DNA of 64,000 nt from Canna indica. Its lineage: Eukaryota; Streptophyta; Magnoliopsida; Zingiberales; Cannaceae. The position numbers and the translations under genes were made by a program. The stretch lies in the NCBI GenBank assembly GCA_034359265.1, contig CP136893.1, positions 51,037,501-51,101,500 on the forward strand. The letters run 5' to 3'. This document shows, piece after piece, positions 1-11,742 of this stretch; the stretch's first letter is position 1, and the number at the start of each line of letters is the position of its first letter. The notes below the pieces were generated by a model that was given only the letters and a program-made list of their open reading frames with translations, had not been told where the DNA came from and ran no database searches.

Positions 1-100
1 ATCAGTCAGCTTCGTTCATGATTCTATTCCAAAAAGCGTGCAATTCTTTGCATTAGTTTGTCAAAAATAACTCGATTAACAACTTCTCCCATCACAGTGA
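1..100. repeat. Partial class-F monomer at the window edge
   Basis: The window opens inside a class-F monomer, recognised by ATCAGTCAGCTTCG where other classes have ATCAGTCGGCTTCG. Its first 62 bases lie outside the window. In every HOR1 copy an F monomer precedes an A monomer, and an A monomer follows here at 101, so the array continues upstream in HOR1 register. Confidence 0.9.
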
Positions 101-136
101 ATGTTCTGGAGACGCTCGGGACTCAGATTTCTGGTC

Positions 137-145
137 GTTTCGAAC
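137..145 (-). promoter_or_regulatory. B-box-like motif on the minus strand (example site, speculative)
   Basis: Read on the minus strand this is GTTCGAAAC, which fits the RNA polymerase III internal B-box pattern GWTCRANNC. It lies at monomer positions 37-45 in all classes with the GGACTCAGATTTCTGG head (A, B, D, F, G, K) and is lost in C, E and H (GTTTCTAGC on the plus strand). I could not find a convincing A box, nor a T-arm stem, so a real promoter is doubtful. The motif includes TTCGAA, a BstBI site. Confidence 0.15.
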
Positions 146-1878
146 CGATACCCCGAAGTTCAATCAGTCGGCTTCGTTCAAGATTCTATTCGAAAAATCG
201 TGCAATTGTTTGCATTAGTTTGTCAAAATAACTCGATTAACAACTTCTCCCATCACAGTAAATGTTTTGGAGTCGCTCGGGACTCAGATTTCTGGTCGTT
301 TCGAACCGATACCCCGAAGTTCAATCAGTCGGCTTCGTTCATGATTCTATTCCAAAAAGCGTGCCATTCTTTGCATTAGTTTGTCAAAAATAACTCGATT
401 AACAACTTCTCCCATCACAGTGAATGTTCTGCAGTCGCTCGGGTCACATATTGCTGGGCGTCTCTAGCCGATACCTCGAAGTTCAATCAGTCGGCTTCAT
501 TCAAGATTCTATTCCAAATAGCGTGCAATTCTTTGCATTAGTCTGTAAAAAATAACTCGATTAACAACTTCTCCCATCACAGTGAATGTTCTGGAGTCGC
601 TCGGGACTCAGATTTCTGGTCGTTTCGAACCGATACCCCGAAGTTCAATCAATCGGCTTCGTTCATGATTCTATTCCAAAAAGCGTGCCATTCTTTGCAT
701 TAGTTTGTCAAAAATAACTCGATTAACAACTTCTCCCATCACAGTGAATGTTCTACAGTCGCTCGGGTCACATATTGCTGGGCGTTTCTAGCCGATACCT
801 CGAAGTTCAATCAGTCGGCTTCGTTCAAGATTCTATTCCAAATAGCGTGCAATTCTTTGCATTAGTCTGTAAAAAATAACTCGATTAACAACTTCTCCCA
901 TCACAGTGAATGTTCTGGAGACGCTCGGGACTCAGATTTCTGGTCGTTTCGAACCGATACCCCGAAGTTCAATCAGTCAGCTTCGTTCATGATTCTATTC
1001 CAAAAAGCGTGCAATTCTTTGCATTAGTTTGTCAAAAATAACTCGATTAACAACTTCTCCCATCACAGTGAATGTTCTGGAGACGCTCGGGACTCAGATT
1101 TCTGGTCGTTTCGAACCGATACCCCGAAGTTCAATCAGTCGGCTTCGTTCAAGATTCTATTCGAAAAATCGTGCAATTGTTTGCATTAGTTTGTCAAAAT
1201 AACTCGATTAACAACTTCTCCCATCACAGTAAATGTTTTGGAGTCGCTCGGGACTCAGATTTCTGGTCGTTTCGAACCGATACCCCGAAGTTCAATCAGT
1301 CGGCTTCGTTCATGATTCTATTCCAAAAAGCGTGCAATTCTTTGCATTAGTTTGTCAAAAATAACTCGATTAACAACTTCTCCCATCACAGTGAATGTTC
1401 TGGAGACGCTCGGGACTCAGATTTCTGGTCGTTTCGAACCGATACCCCGAAGTTCAATCAGTCGGCTTCGTTCAAGATTCTATTCGAAAAATCGTGCAAT
1501 TGTTTGCATTAGTTTGTCAAAATAACTCGATTAACAACTTCTCCCATCACAGTAAATGTTTTGGAGTCGCTCGGGACTCAGATTTCTGGTCGTTTCGAAC
1601 CGATACCCCGAAGTTCAATCAGTCGGCTTCGTTCATGATTCTATTCCAAAAAGCGTGCAATTCTTTGCATTAGTTTGTCAAAAATAACTCGATTAACAAC
1701 TTCTCCCATCACAGTGAATGTTCTGGAGACGCTCGGGACTCAGATTTCTGGTCGTTTCGAACCGATACCCCGAAGTTCAATCAGTCGGCTTCGTTCAAGA
1801 TTCTATTCGAAAAATCGTGCAATTGTTTGCATTAGTTTGTCAAAATAACTCGATTAACAACTTCTCCCATCACAGTGA

Positions 1879-2040
1879 ATGTTTTGGAGTCGCTCGGGAC
1901 TCAGATTTCTGGTCGTTTCGAACCGATACCCCGAAGTTCAATCAATCGGCTTCGTTCATGATTCTATTCCAAAAAGCGTGCCATTCTTTGCATTAGTTTG
2001 TCAAAAATAACTCGATTAACAACTTCTCCCATCACAGTGA
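1879..2040. repeat. B/D hybrid monomer (exchange junction)
   Basis: The first half matches class B (TTTTGGAGTC) and the second half class D (AATCAATCGG, then GTGCCATTC). It is followed by E and F, as a D monomer would be, and preceded by A, as a B monomer would be. The switch lies between the B marker near 1883 and the D marker at 1945. This is the expected product of an unequal exchange between an A-B and a D-E position of two HOR1 copies. Confidence 0.82.
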
Positions 2041-3495
2041 ATGTTCTACAGTCGCTCGGGTCACATATTGCTGGGCGTTTCTAGCCGATACCTCGAAGTT
2101 CAATCAGTCGGCTTCGTTCAAGATTCTATTCCAAATAGCGTGCAATTCTTTGCATTAGTCTGTAAAAAATAACTCGATTAACAACTTCTCCCATCACAGT
2201 GAATGTTCTGGAGACGCTCGGGACTCAGATTTCTGGTCGTTTCGAACCGATACCCCGAAGTTCAATCAGTCAGCTTCGTTCATGATTCTATTCCAAAAAG
2301 CGTGCAATTCTTTGCATTAGTTTGTCAAAAATAACTCGATTAACAACTTCTCCCATCACAGTGAATGTTCTGGAGACGCTCGGGACTCAGATTTCTGGTC
2401 GTTTCGAACCGATACCCCGAAGTTCAATCAGTCGGCTTCGTTCAAGATTCTATTCGAAAAATCGTGCAATTGTTTGCATTAGTTTGTCAAAATAACTCGA
2501 TTAACAACTTCTCCCATCACAGTAAATGTTTTGGAGTCGCTCGGGACTCAGATTTCTGGTCGTTTCGAACCGATACCCCGAAGTTCAATCAGTCGGCTTC
2601 GTTCATGATTCTATTCCAAAAAGCGTGCAATTCTTTGCATTAGTTTGTCAAAAATAACTCGATTAACAACTTCTCCCATCACAGTGAATGTTCTGGAGAC
2701 GCTCGGGACTCAGATTTCTGGTCGTTTCGAACCGATACCCCGAAGTTCAATCAGTCGGCTTCGTTCAAGATTCTATTCGAAAAATCGTGCAATTGTTTGC
2801 ATTAGTTTGTCAAAATAACTCGATTAACAACTTCTCCCATCACAGTGAATGTTTTGGAGTCGCTCGGGACTCAGATTTCTGGTCGTTTCGAACCGATACC
2901 CCGAAGTTCAATCAGTCGGCTTCGTTCAAGATTCTATTCCAAAAAGCGTGCCATTCTTTGCATTAGTTTGTCAAAAATAACTCGATTAACAACTTCTCCC
3001 ATCACAGTGAATGTTCTGCAGTCGCTCGGGTCACATATTGCTGGGCGTTTCTAGCCGATACCTCAAAGTTCAATCAGTCGGCTTCGTTCATGATTCTATT
3101 CTAAAAATCGTGCAATTCTTTGCATTAGTTTGTCAAAATAACTCGATTAACAACTTCTCCCACCACAGTGAATATTCTTGAGTCGCTCGGGACTCAGATT
3201 TCTGGTCGTTTCGAACCGATACCCCAAAGTTCAATCAGTCGGCTTCGTTCATGATTCTATTCCAAATAGCGTGCAATTCTTTGCATTAGTCTGTAAAAAA
3301 TAACTCGATTAACAACTTCTCCCATCACAGTGAATGTTCTGTAGACGCTCGGGACTCAGATTTCTGGTCGTTTCGAACCGATACCCCGAAGTTCAATCAG
3401 TCAGCTTCGTTCATGATTCTATTCCAAAAAGCGTGCAATTCTTTGCATTAGTTTGTCAAAAATAACTCGATTAACAACTTCTCCCATCACAGTGA

Positions 3496-5597
3496 ATGTT
3501 CTGGAGACGCTCGGGACTCAGATTTCTGGTCGTTTCGAACCGATACCCCGAAGTTCAATCAGTCGGCTTCGTTCAAGATTCTATTCGAAAAATCGTGCAA
3601 TTGTTTGCATTAGTTTGTCAAAATAACTCGATTAACAACTTCTCCCATCACAGTAAATGTTTTGGAGTCGCTCGGGACTCAGATTTCTGGTCGTTTCGAA
3701 CCGATACCCCGAAGTTCAATCAGTCGGCTTCGTTCATGATTCTATTCCAAAAAGCGTGCCATTCTTTGCATTAGTTTGTCAAAAATAACTCGATTAACAA
3801 CTTCTCCCATCACAGTGAATGTTCTGCAGTCGCTCGGGTCACATATTGCTGGGCGTCTCTAGCCGATACCTCGAAGTTCAATCAGTCGGCTTCATTCAAG
3901 ATTCTATTCCAAATAGCGTGCAATTCTTTGCATTAGTCTGTAAAAAATAACTCGATTAACAACTTCTCCCATCACAGTGAATGTTCTGGAGTCGCTCGGG
4001 ACTCAGATTTCTGGTCGTTTCGAACCGATACCCCGAAGTTCAATCAATCGGCTTCGTTCATGATTCTATTCCAAAAAGCGTGTCATTCTTTGCATTAGTT
4101 TGTCAAAAATAACTCGATTAACAACTTCTCCCATCACAGTGAATGTTCTACAGTCGCTCGGGTCACATATTGCTGGGCGTTTCTAGCCGATACCTCGAAG
4201 TTCAATCAGTCGGCTTCGTTCAAGATTCTATTCCAAATAGCGTGCAATTCTTTGCATTAGTCTGTAAAAAATAACTCGATTAACAACTTCTCCCATCACA
4301 GTGAATGTTCTGGAGACGCTCGGGACTCAGATTTCTGGTCGTTTCGAACCGATACCCCGAAGTTCAATCAGTCAGCTTCGTTCATGATTCTATTCCAAAA
4401 AGCGTGCAATTCTTTGCATTAGTTTGTCAAAAATAACTCGATTAACAACTTCTCCCATCACAGTGAATGTTCTGGAGACGCTCGGGACTCAGATTTCTGG
4501 TCGTTTCGAACCGATACCCCGAAGTTCAATCAGTCGGCTTCGTTCAAGATTCTATTCGAAAAATCGTGCAATTGTTTGCATTAGTTTGTCAAAATAACTC
4601 GATTAACAACTTCTCCCATCACAGTAAATGTTTTGGAGTCGCTCGGGACTCAGATTTCTGGTCGTTTCGAACCGATACCCCGAAGTTCAATCAGTCGGCT
4701 TCGTTCATGATTCTATTCCAAAAAGCGTGCAATTCTTTGCATTAGTTTGTCAAAAATAACTCGATTAACAACTTCTCCCATCACAGTGAATGTTCTGGAG
4801 ACGCTCGGGACTCAGATTTCTGGTCGTTTCGAACCGATACCCCGAAGTTCAATCAGTCGGCTTCGTTCAAGATTCTATTCGAAAAATCGTGCAATTGTTT
4901 GCATTAGTTTGTCAAAATAACTCGATTAACAACTTCTCCCATCACAGTGAATGTTTTGGAGTCGCTCGGGACTCAGATTTCTGGTCGTTTCGAACCGATA
5001 CCCCGAAGTTCAATCAGTCGGCTTCGTTCAAGATTCTATTCCAAAAAGCGTGCCATTCTTTGCATTAGTTTGTCAAAAATAACTCGATTAACAACTTCTC
5101 CCATCACAGTGAATGTTCTGCAGTCGCTCGGGTCACATATTGCTGGGCGTTTCTAGCCGATACCTCAAAGTTCAATCAGTCGGCTTCGTTCATGATTCTA
5201 TTCTAAAAATCGTGCAATTCTTTGCATTAGTTTGTCAAAATAACTCGATTAACAACTTCTCCCACCACAGTGAATATTCTTGAGTCGCTCGGGACTCAGA
5301 TTTCTGGTCGTTTCGAACCGATACCCCAAAGTTCAATCAGTCGGCTTCGTTCATGATTCTATTCCAAATAGCGTGCAATTCTTTGCATTAGTCTGTAAAA
5401 AATAACTCGATTAACAACTTCTCCCATCACAGTGAATGTTCTGTAGACGCTCGGGACTCAGATTTCTGGTCGTTTCGAACCGATACCCCGAAGTTCAATC
5501 AGTCAGCTTCGTTCATGATTCTATTCCAAAAAGCGTGCAATTCTTTGCATTAGTTTGTCAAAAATAACTCGATTAACAACTTCTCCCATCACAGTGA
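3496..5597. repeat. HOR1 13-mer, regular copy 1 (2102 bp)
   Basis: Monomer starts: A 3496, B 3657, C 3819, D 3981, E 4143, F 4305, A 4467, B 4628, A 4790, B/K 4951, C 5113, G 5274, F' 5436. The first two B monomers follow CACAGTAA, whereas the third follows CACAGTGA, which helps fix the register. The D monomer carries a T at 4083 (GTGTCATTC) shared with the copy at 7700 but not with the copies at 5598 or 9802. The C monomer at 5113 has an unusual tail, ATTCTAAAAATCG, and ends CACCACAG before G. Confidence 0.95.
3620..3623. other. A-run that sets monomer length (example site)
   Basis: In the class-A monomer at 3496 this run has four A (GTCAAAATAAC), giving 161 bp. In the next monomer the run at 3781-3785 has five A, giving 162 bp. 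C, E and some G monomers instead have GTCTGTAAAAAATAAC, also 162 bp. Every monomer whose length I worked out follows this rule, so the single base at this run accounts for the 161/162 alternation throughout the array. Confidence 0.85.
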
Positions 5598-7699
5598 ATG
5601 TTCTGGAGACGCTCGGGACTCAGATTTCTGGTCGTTTCGAACCGATACCCCGAAGTTCAATCAGTCGGCTTCGTTCAAGATTCTATTCGAAAAATCGTGC
5701 AATTGTTTGCATTAGTTTGTCAAAATAACTCGATTAACAACTTCTCCCATCACAGTAAATGTTTTGGAGTCGCTCGGGACTCAGATTTCTGGTCGTTTCG
5801 AACCGATACCCCGAAGTTCAATCAGTCGGCTTCGTTCATGATTCTATTCCAAAAAGCGTGCCATTCTTTGCATTAGTTTGTCAAAAATAACTCGATTAAC
5901 AACTTCTCCCATCACAGTGAATGTTCTGCAGTCGCTCGGGTCACATATTGCTGGGCGTCTCTAGCCGATACCTCGAAGTTCAATCAGTCGGCTTCATTCA
6001 AGATTCTATTCCAAATAGCGTGCAATTCTTTGCATTAGTCTGTAAAAAATAACTCGATTAACAACTTCTCCCATCACAGTGAATGTTCTGGAGTCGCTCG
6101 GGACTCAGATTTCTGGTCGTTTCGAACCGATACCCCGAAGTTCAATCAATCGGCTTCGTTCATGATTCTATTCCAAAAAGCGTGCCATTCTTTGCATTAG
6201 TTTGTCAAAAATAACTCGATTAACAACTTCTCCCATCACAGTGAATGTTCTACAGTCGCTCGGGTCACATATTGCTGGGCGTTTCTAGCCGATACCTCGA
6301 AGTTCAATCAGTCGGCTTCGTTCAAGATTCTATTCCAAATAGCGTGCAATTCTTTGCATTAGTCTGTAAAAAATAACTCGATTAACAACTTCTCCCATCA
6401 CAGTGAATGTTCTGGAGACGCTCGGGACTCAGATTTCTGGTCGTTTCGAACCGATACCCCGAAGTTCAATCAGTCAGCTTCGTTCATGATTCTATTCCAA
6501 AAAGCGTGCTATTCTTTGCATTAGTTTGTCAAAAATAACTCGATTAACAACTTCTCCCATCACAGTGAATGTTCTGGAGACGCTCGGGACTCAGATTTCT
6601 GGTCGTTTCGAACCGATACCCCGAAGTTCAATCAGTCGGCTTCGTTCAAGATTCTATTCGAAAAATCGTGCAATTGTTTGCATTAGTTTGTCAAAATAAC
6701 TCGATTAACAACTTCTCCCATCACAGTAAATGTTTTGGAGTCGCTCGGGACTCAGATTTCTGGTCGTTTCGAACCGATACCCCGAAGTTCAATCAGTCGG
6801 CTTCGTTCATGATTCTATTCCAAAAAGCGTGCAATTCTTTGCATTAGTTTGTCAAAAATAACTCGATTAACAACTTCTCCCATCACAGTGAATGTTCTGG
6901 AGACGCTCGGGACTCAGATTTCTGGTCGTTTCGAACCGATACCCCGAAGTTCAATCAGTCGGCTTCGTTCAAGATTCTATTCGAAAAATCGTGCAATTGT
7001 TTGCATTAGTTTGTCAAAATAACTCGATTAACAACTTCTCCCATCACAGTGAATGTTTTGGAGTCGCTCGGGACTCAGATTTCTGGTCGTTTCGAACCGA
7101 TACCCCGAAGTTCAATCAGTCGGCTTCGTTCAAGATTCTATTCCAAAAAGCGTGCCATTCTTTGCATTAGTTTGTCAAAAATAACTCGATTAACAACTTC
7201 TCCCATCACAGTGAATGTTCTGCAGTCGCTCGGGTCACATATTGCTGGGCGTTTCTAGCCGATACCTCAAAGTTCAATCAGTCGGCTTCGTTCATGATTC
7301 TATTCTAAAAATCGTGCAATTCTTTGCATTAGTTTGTCAAAATAACTCGATTAACAACTTCTCCCACCACAGTGAATATTCTTGAGTCGCTCGGGACTCA
7401 GATTTCTGGTCGTTTCGAACCGATACCCCAAAGTTCAATCAGTCGGCTTCGTTCATGATTCTATTCCAAATAGCGTGCAATTCTTTGCATTAGTCTGTAA
7501 AAAATAACTCGATTAACAACTTCTCCCATCACAGTGAATGTTCTGTAGACGCTCGGGACTCAGATTTCTGGTCGTTTCGAACCGATACCCCGAAGTTCAA
7601 TCAGTCAGCTTCGTTCATGATTCTATTCCAAAAAGCGTGCAATTCTTTGCATTAGTTTGTCAAAAATAACTCGATTAACAACTTCTCCCATCACAGTGA
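5598..7699. repeat. HOR1 13-mer, regular copy 2 (2102 bp)
   Basis: Same 13-monomer order as the preceding copy, with A monomers at 5598, 6569 and 6892. By eye it is almost identical to its neighbours. The differences I saw are C in the D monomer (GTGCCATTC, near 6185) and a private GTGCTATTC in the F monomer near 6510, where the others read GTGCAATTC. Confidence 0.95.
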
Positions 7700-9801
7700 A
7701 TGTTCTGGAGACGCTCGGGACTCAGATTTCTGGTCGTTTCGAACCGATACCCCGAAGTTCAATCAGTCGGCTTCGTTCAAGATTCTATTCGAAAAATCGT
7801 GCAATTGTTTGCATTAGTTTGTCAAAATAACTCGATTAACAACTTCTCCCATCACAGTAAATGTTTTGGAGTCGCTCGGGACTCAGATTTCTGGTCGTTT
7901 CGAACCGATACCCCGAAGTTCAATCAGTCGGCTTCGTTCATGATTCTATTCCAAAAAGCGTGCCATTCTTTGCATTAGTTTGTCAAAAATAACTCGATTA
8001 ACAACTTCTCCCATCACAGTGAATGTTCTGCAGTCGCTCGGGTCACATATTGCTGGGCGTCTCTAGCCGATACCTCGAAGTTCAATCAGTCGGCTTCATT
8101 CAAGATTCTATTCCAAATAGCGTGCAATTCTTTGCATTAGTCTGTAAAAAATAACTCGATTAACAACTTCTCCCATCACAGTGAATGTTCTGGAGTCGCT
8201 CGGGACTCAGATTTCTGGTCGTTTCGAACCGATACCCCGAAGTTCAATCAATCGGCTTCGTTCATGATTCTATTCCAAAAAGCGTGTCATTCTTTGCATT
8301 AGTTTGTCAAAAATAACTCGATTAACAACTTCTCCCATCACAGTGAATGTTCTACAGTCGCTCGGGTCACATATTGCTGGGCGTTTCTAGCCGATACCTC
8401 GAAGTTCAATCAGTCGGCTTCGTTCAAGATTCTATTCCAAATAGCGTGCAATTCTTTGCATTAGTCTGTAAAAAATAACTCGATTAACAACTTCTCCCAT
8501 CACAGTGAATGTTCTGGAGACGCTCGGGACTCAGATTTCTGGTCGTTTCGAACCGATACCCCGAAGTTCAATCAGTCAGCTTCGTTCATGATTCTATTCC
8601 AAAAAGCGTGCAATTCTTTGCATTAGTTTGTCAAAAATAACTCGATTAACAACTTCTCCCATCACAGTGAATGTTCTGGAGACGCTCGGGACTCAGATTT
8701 CTGGTCGTTTCGAACCGATACCCCGAAGTTCAATCAGTCGGCTTCGTTCAAGATTCTATTCGAAAAATCGTGCAATTGTTTGCATTAGTTTGTCAAAATA
8801 ACTCGATTAACAACTTCTCCCATCACAGTAAATGTTTTGGAGTCGCTCGGGACTCAGATTTCTGGTCGTTTCGAACCGATACCCCGAAGTTCAATCAGTC
8901 GGCTTCGTTCATGATTCTATTCCAAAAAGCGTGCAATTCTTTGCATTAGTTTGTCAAAAATAACTCGATTAACAACTTCTCCCATCACAGTGAATGTTCT
9001 GGAGACGCTCGGGACTCAGATTTCTGGTCGTTTCGAACCGATACCCCGAAGTTCAATCAGTCGGCTTCGTTCAAGATTCTATTCGAAAAATCGTGCAATT
9101 GTTTGCATTAGTTTGTCAAAATAACTCGATTAACAACTTCTCCCATCACAGTGAATGTTTTGGAGTCGCTCGGGACTCAGATTTCTGGTCGTTTCGAACC
9201 GATACCCCGAAGTTCAATCAGTCGGCTTCGTTCAAGATTCTATTCCAAAAAGCGTGCCATTCTTTGCATTAGTTTGTCAAAAATAACTCGATTAACAACT
9301 TCTCCCATCACAGTGAATGTTCTGCAGTCGCTCGGGTCACATATTGCTGGGCGTTTCTAGCCGATACCTCAAAGTTCAATCAGTCGGCTTCGTTCATGAT
9401 TCTATTCTAAAAATCGTGCAATTCTTTGCATTAGTTTGTCAAAATAACTCGATTAACAACTTCTCCCACCACAGTGAATATTCTTGAGTCGCTCGGGACT
9501 CAGATTTCTGGTCGTTTCGAACCGATACCCCAAAGTTCAATCAGTCGGCTTCGTTCATGATTCTATTCCAAATAGCGTGCAATTCTTTGCATTAGTCTGT
9601 AAAAAATAACTCGATTAACAACTTCTCCCATCACAGTGAATGTTCTGTAGACGCTCGGGACTCAGATTTCTGGTCGTTTCGAACCGATACCCCGAAGTTC
9701 AATCAGTCAGCTTCGTTCATGATTCTATTCCAAAAAGCGTGCAATTCTTTGCATTAGTTTGTCAAAAATAACTCGATTAACAACTTCTCCCATCACAGTG
9801 A
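7700..9801. repeat. HOR1 13-mer, regular copy 3 (2102 bp)
   Basis: Same order, with A monomers at 7700, 8671 and 8994. It shares the T variant of the D monomer (8287) with copy 1, exactly 4204 bp away (two HOR lengths). This hints that a two-HOR unit was copied rather than single HORs. Confidence 0.95.
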
Positions 9802-11742
9802 ATGTTCTGGAGACGCTCGGGACTCAGATTTCTGGTCGTTTCGAACCGATACCCCGAAGTTCAATCAGTCGGCTTCGTTCAAGATTCTATTCGAAAAATC
9901 GTGCAATTGTTTGCATTAGTTTGTCAAAATAACTCGATTAACAACTTCTCCCATCACAGTAAATGTTTTGGAGTCGCTCGGGACTCAGATTTCTGGTCGT
10001 TTCGAACCGATACCCCGAAGTTCAATCAGTCGGCTTCGTTCATGATTCTATTCCAAAAAGCGTGCCATTCTTTGCATTAGTTTGTCAAAAATAACTCGAT
10101 TAACAACTTCTCCCATCACAGTGAATGTTCTGCAGTCGCTCGGGTCACATATTGCTGGGCGTCTCTAGCCGATACCTCGAAGTTCAATCAGTCGGCTTCA
10201 TTCAAGATTCTATTCCAAATAGCGTGCAATTCTTTGCATTAGTCTGTAAAAAATAACTCGATTAACAACTTCTCCCATCACAGTGAATGTTCTGGAGTCG
10301 CTCGGGACTCAGATTTCTGGTCGTTTCGAACCGATACCCCGAAGTTCAATCAATCGGCTTCGTTCATGATTCTATTCCAAAAAGCGTGCCATTCTTTGCA
10401 TTAGTTTGTCAAAAATAACTCGATTAACAACTTCTCCCATCACAGTGAATGTTCTACAGTCGCTCGGGTCACATATTGCTGGGCGTTTCTAGCCGATACC
10501 TCGAAGTTCAATCAGTCGGCTTCGTTCAAGATTCTATTCCAAATAGCGTGCAATTCTTTGCATTAGTCTGTAAAAAATAACTCGATTAACAACTTCTCCC
10601 ATCACAGTGAATGTTCTGGAGACGCTCGGGACTCAGATTTCTGGTCGTTTCGAACCGATACCCCGAAGTTCAATCAGTCAGCTTCGTTCATGATTCTATT
10701 CCAAAAAGCGTGCAATTCTTTGCATTAGTTTGTCAAAAATAACTCGATTAACAACTTCTCCCATCACAGTGAATGTTCTGGAGACGCTCGGGACTCAGAT
10801 TTCTGGTCGTTTCGAACCGATACCCCGAAGTTCAATCAGTCGGCTTCGTTCAAGATTCTATTCGAAAAATCGTGCAATTGTTTGCATTAGTTTGTCAAAA
10901 TAACTCGATTAACAACTTCTCCCATCACAGTAAATGTTTTGGAGTCGCTCGGGACTCAGATTTCTGGTCGTTTCGAACCGATACCCCGAAGTTCAATCAG
11001 TCGGCTTCGTTCATGATTCTATTCCAAAAAGCGTGCAATTCTTTGCATTAGTTTGTCAAAAATAACTCGATTAACAACTTCTCCCATCACAGTGAATGTT
11101 CTGGAGACGCTCGGGACTCAGATTTCTGGTCGTTTCGAACCGATACCCCGAAGTTCAATCAGTCGGCTTCGTTCAAGATTCTATTCGAAAAATCGTGCAA
11201 TTGTTTGCATTAGTTTGTCAAAATAACTCGATTAACAACTTCTCCCATCACAGTGAATGTTTTGGAGTCGCTCGGGACTCAGATTTCTGGTCGTTTCGAA
11301 CCGATACCCCGAAGTTCAATCAGTCGGCTTCGTTCAAGATTCTATTCCAAAAAGCGTGCCATTCTTTGCATTAGTTTATCAAAAATAACTCGATTAACAA
11401 CTTCTCCCATCACAGTGAATGTTCTGCAGTCGCTCGGGTCACATATTGCTGGGCGTTTCTAGCCGATACCTCGAAGTTCAATCAGTCGGCTTCGTTCAAG
11501 ATTCTATTCCAAATAGCGTGCAATTCTTTGCATTAGTCTGTAAAAAATAACTCGATTAACAACTTCTCCCATCACAGTGAATGTTCTGTAGACGCTCGGG
11601 ACTCAGATTTCTGGTCGTTTCGAACCGATACCCCGAAGTTCAATCAGTCAGCTTCGTTCATGATTCTATTCCAAAAAGCGTGCAATTCTTTGCATTAGTT
11701 TGTCAAAAATAACTCGATTAACAACTTCTCCCATCACAGTGA
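9802..11742. repeat. HOR1, shortened 12-mer copy (1941 bp)
   Basis: A monomers at 9802, 10773 and 11096 keep the HOR1 order, but after the B/K monomer (11257) the C and G monomers are replaced by one monomer at 11419. That monomer has a C head and a tail CAAGATTCTATTCCAAATAG with GTCTGTAAAAAATAAC, and is followed by F' at 11581. One monomer is therefore missing relative to the 13-mer. A private GTTTATC (for GTTTGTC) lies near 11378. This is the last HOR1 copy; H-type monomers start next. Confidence 0.9.

Larger units (their letters stand above)
101..3495. repeat. HOR1, rearranged 21-monomer copy
   Basis: This 3395-bp stretch holds 21 monomers in the order A B C D E F (101-1071), A B (1072-1394), A B (1395-1717), A B/D E F (1718-2364), A B (2365-2687), A B/K C G F' (2688-3495). 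Compared with the regular 13-mer that follows, it carries eight extra monomers: an additional A-B pair and an additional set of pair, A, B/D, E, F. The B/D monomer at 1879 begins TTTTGGAGTC like B but has AATCAATCGG and GTGCCATTC like D. It looks like an older or separately expanded version of the same unit. Confidence 0.88.

Noticed and set aside
131..150. tRNA gene or tRNA-derived SINE suggested by GGTTCGAAAC on the minus strand
   Set aside because: The five bases on each side cannot pair as a T-arm stem, and no acceptor, D-arm or anticodon structure is visible.
101..379. Recurring open frames of about 92 codons spanning two monomers
   Set aside because: They recur with every A-B or H-B pair because the reading frame survives a 161-bp step by chance. 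They end at the same TAG in GCATTAG, show no sign of selection on codon positions, and have no start signal or upstream region of their own.
2845..3054. Recurring open frames of about 69 codons beginning at GTG
   Set aside because: Same repeat-driven effect in another frame. Starts lie at the non-ATG codon of CACAGTGAATG and ends at the TAG in TTTCTAGCC of C or H monomers. Nothing in the protein resembles a domain.
3496..3656. CENP-B box
   Set aside because: The nearest matches (around CTTCGTTCAAGATTC and around GGAGTCGCTCGGGA) lack several of the nine core bases. No full TTCGNNNNANNCGGG was found on either strand of the class consensus sequences.
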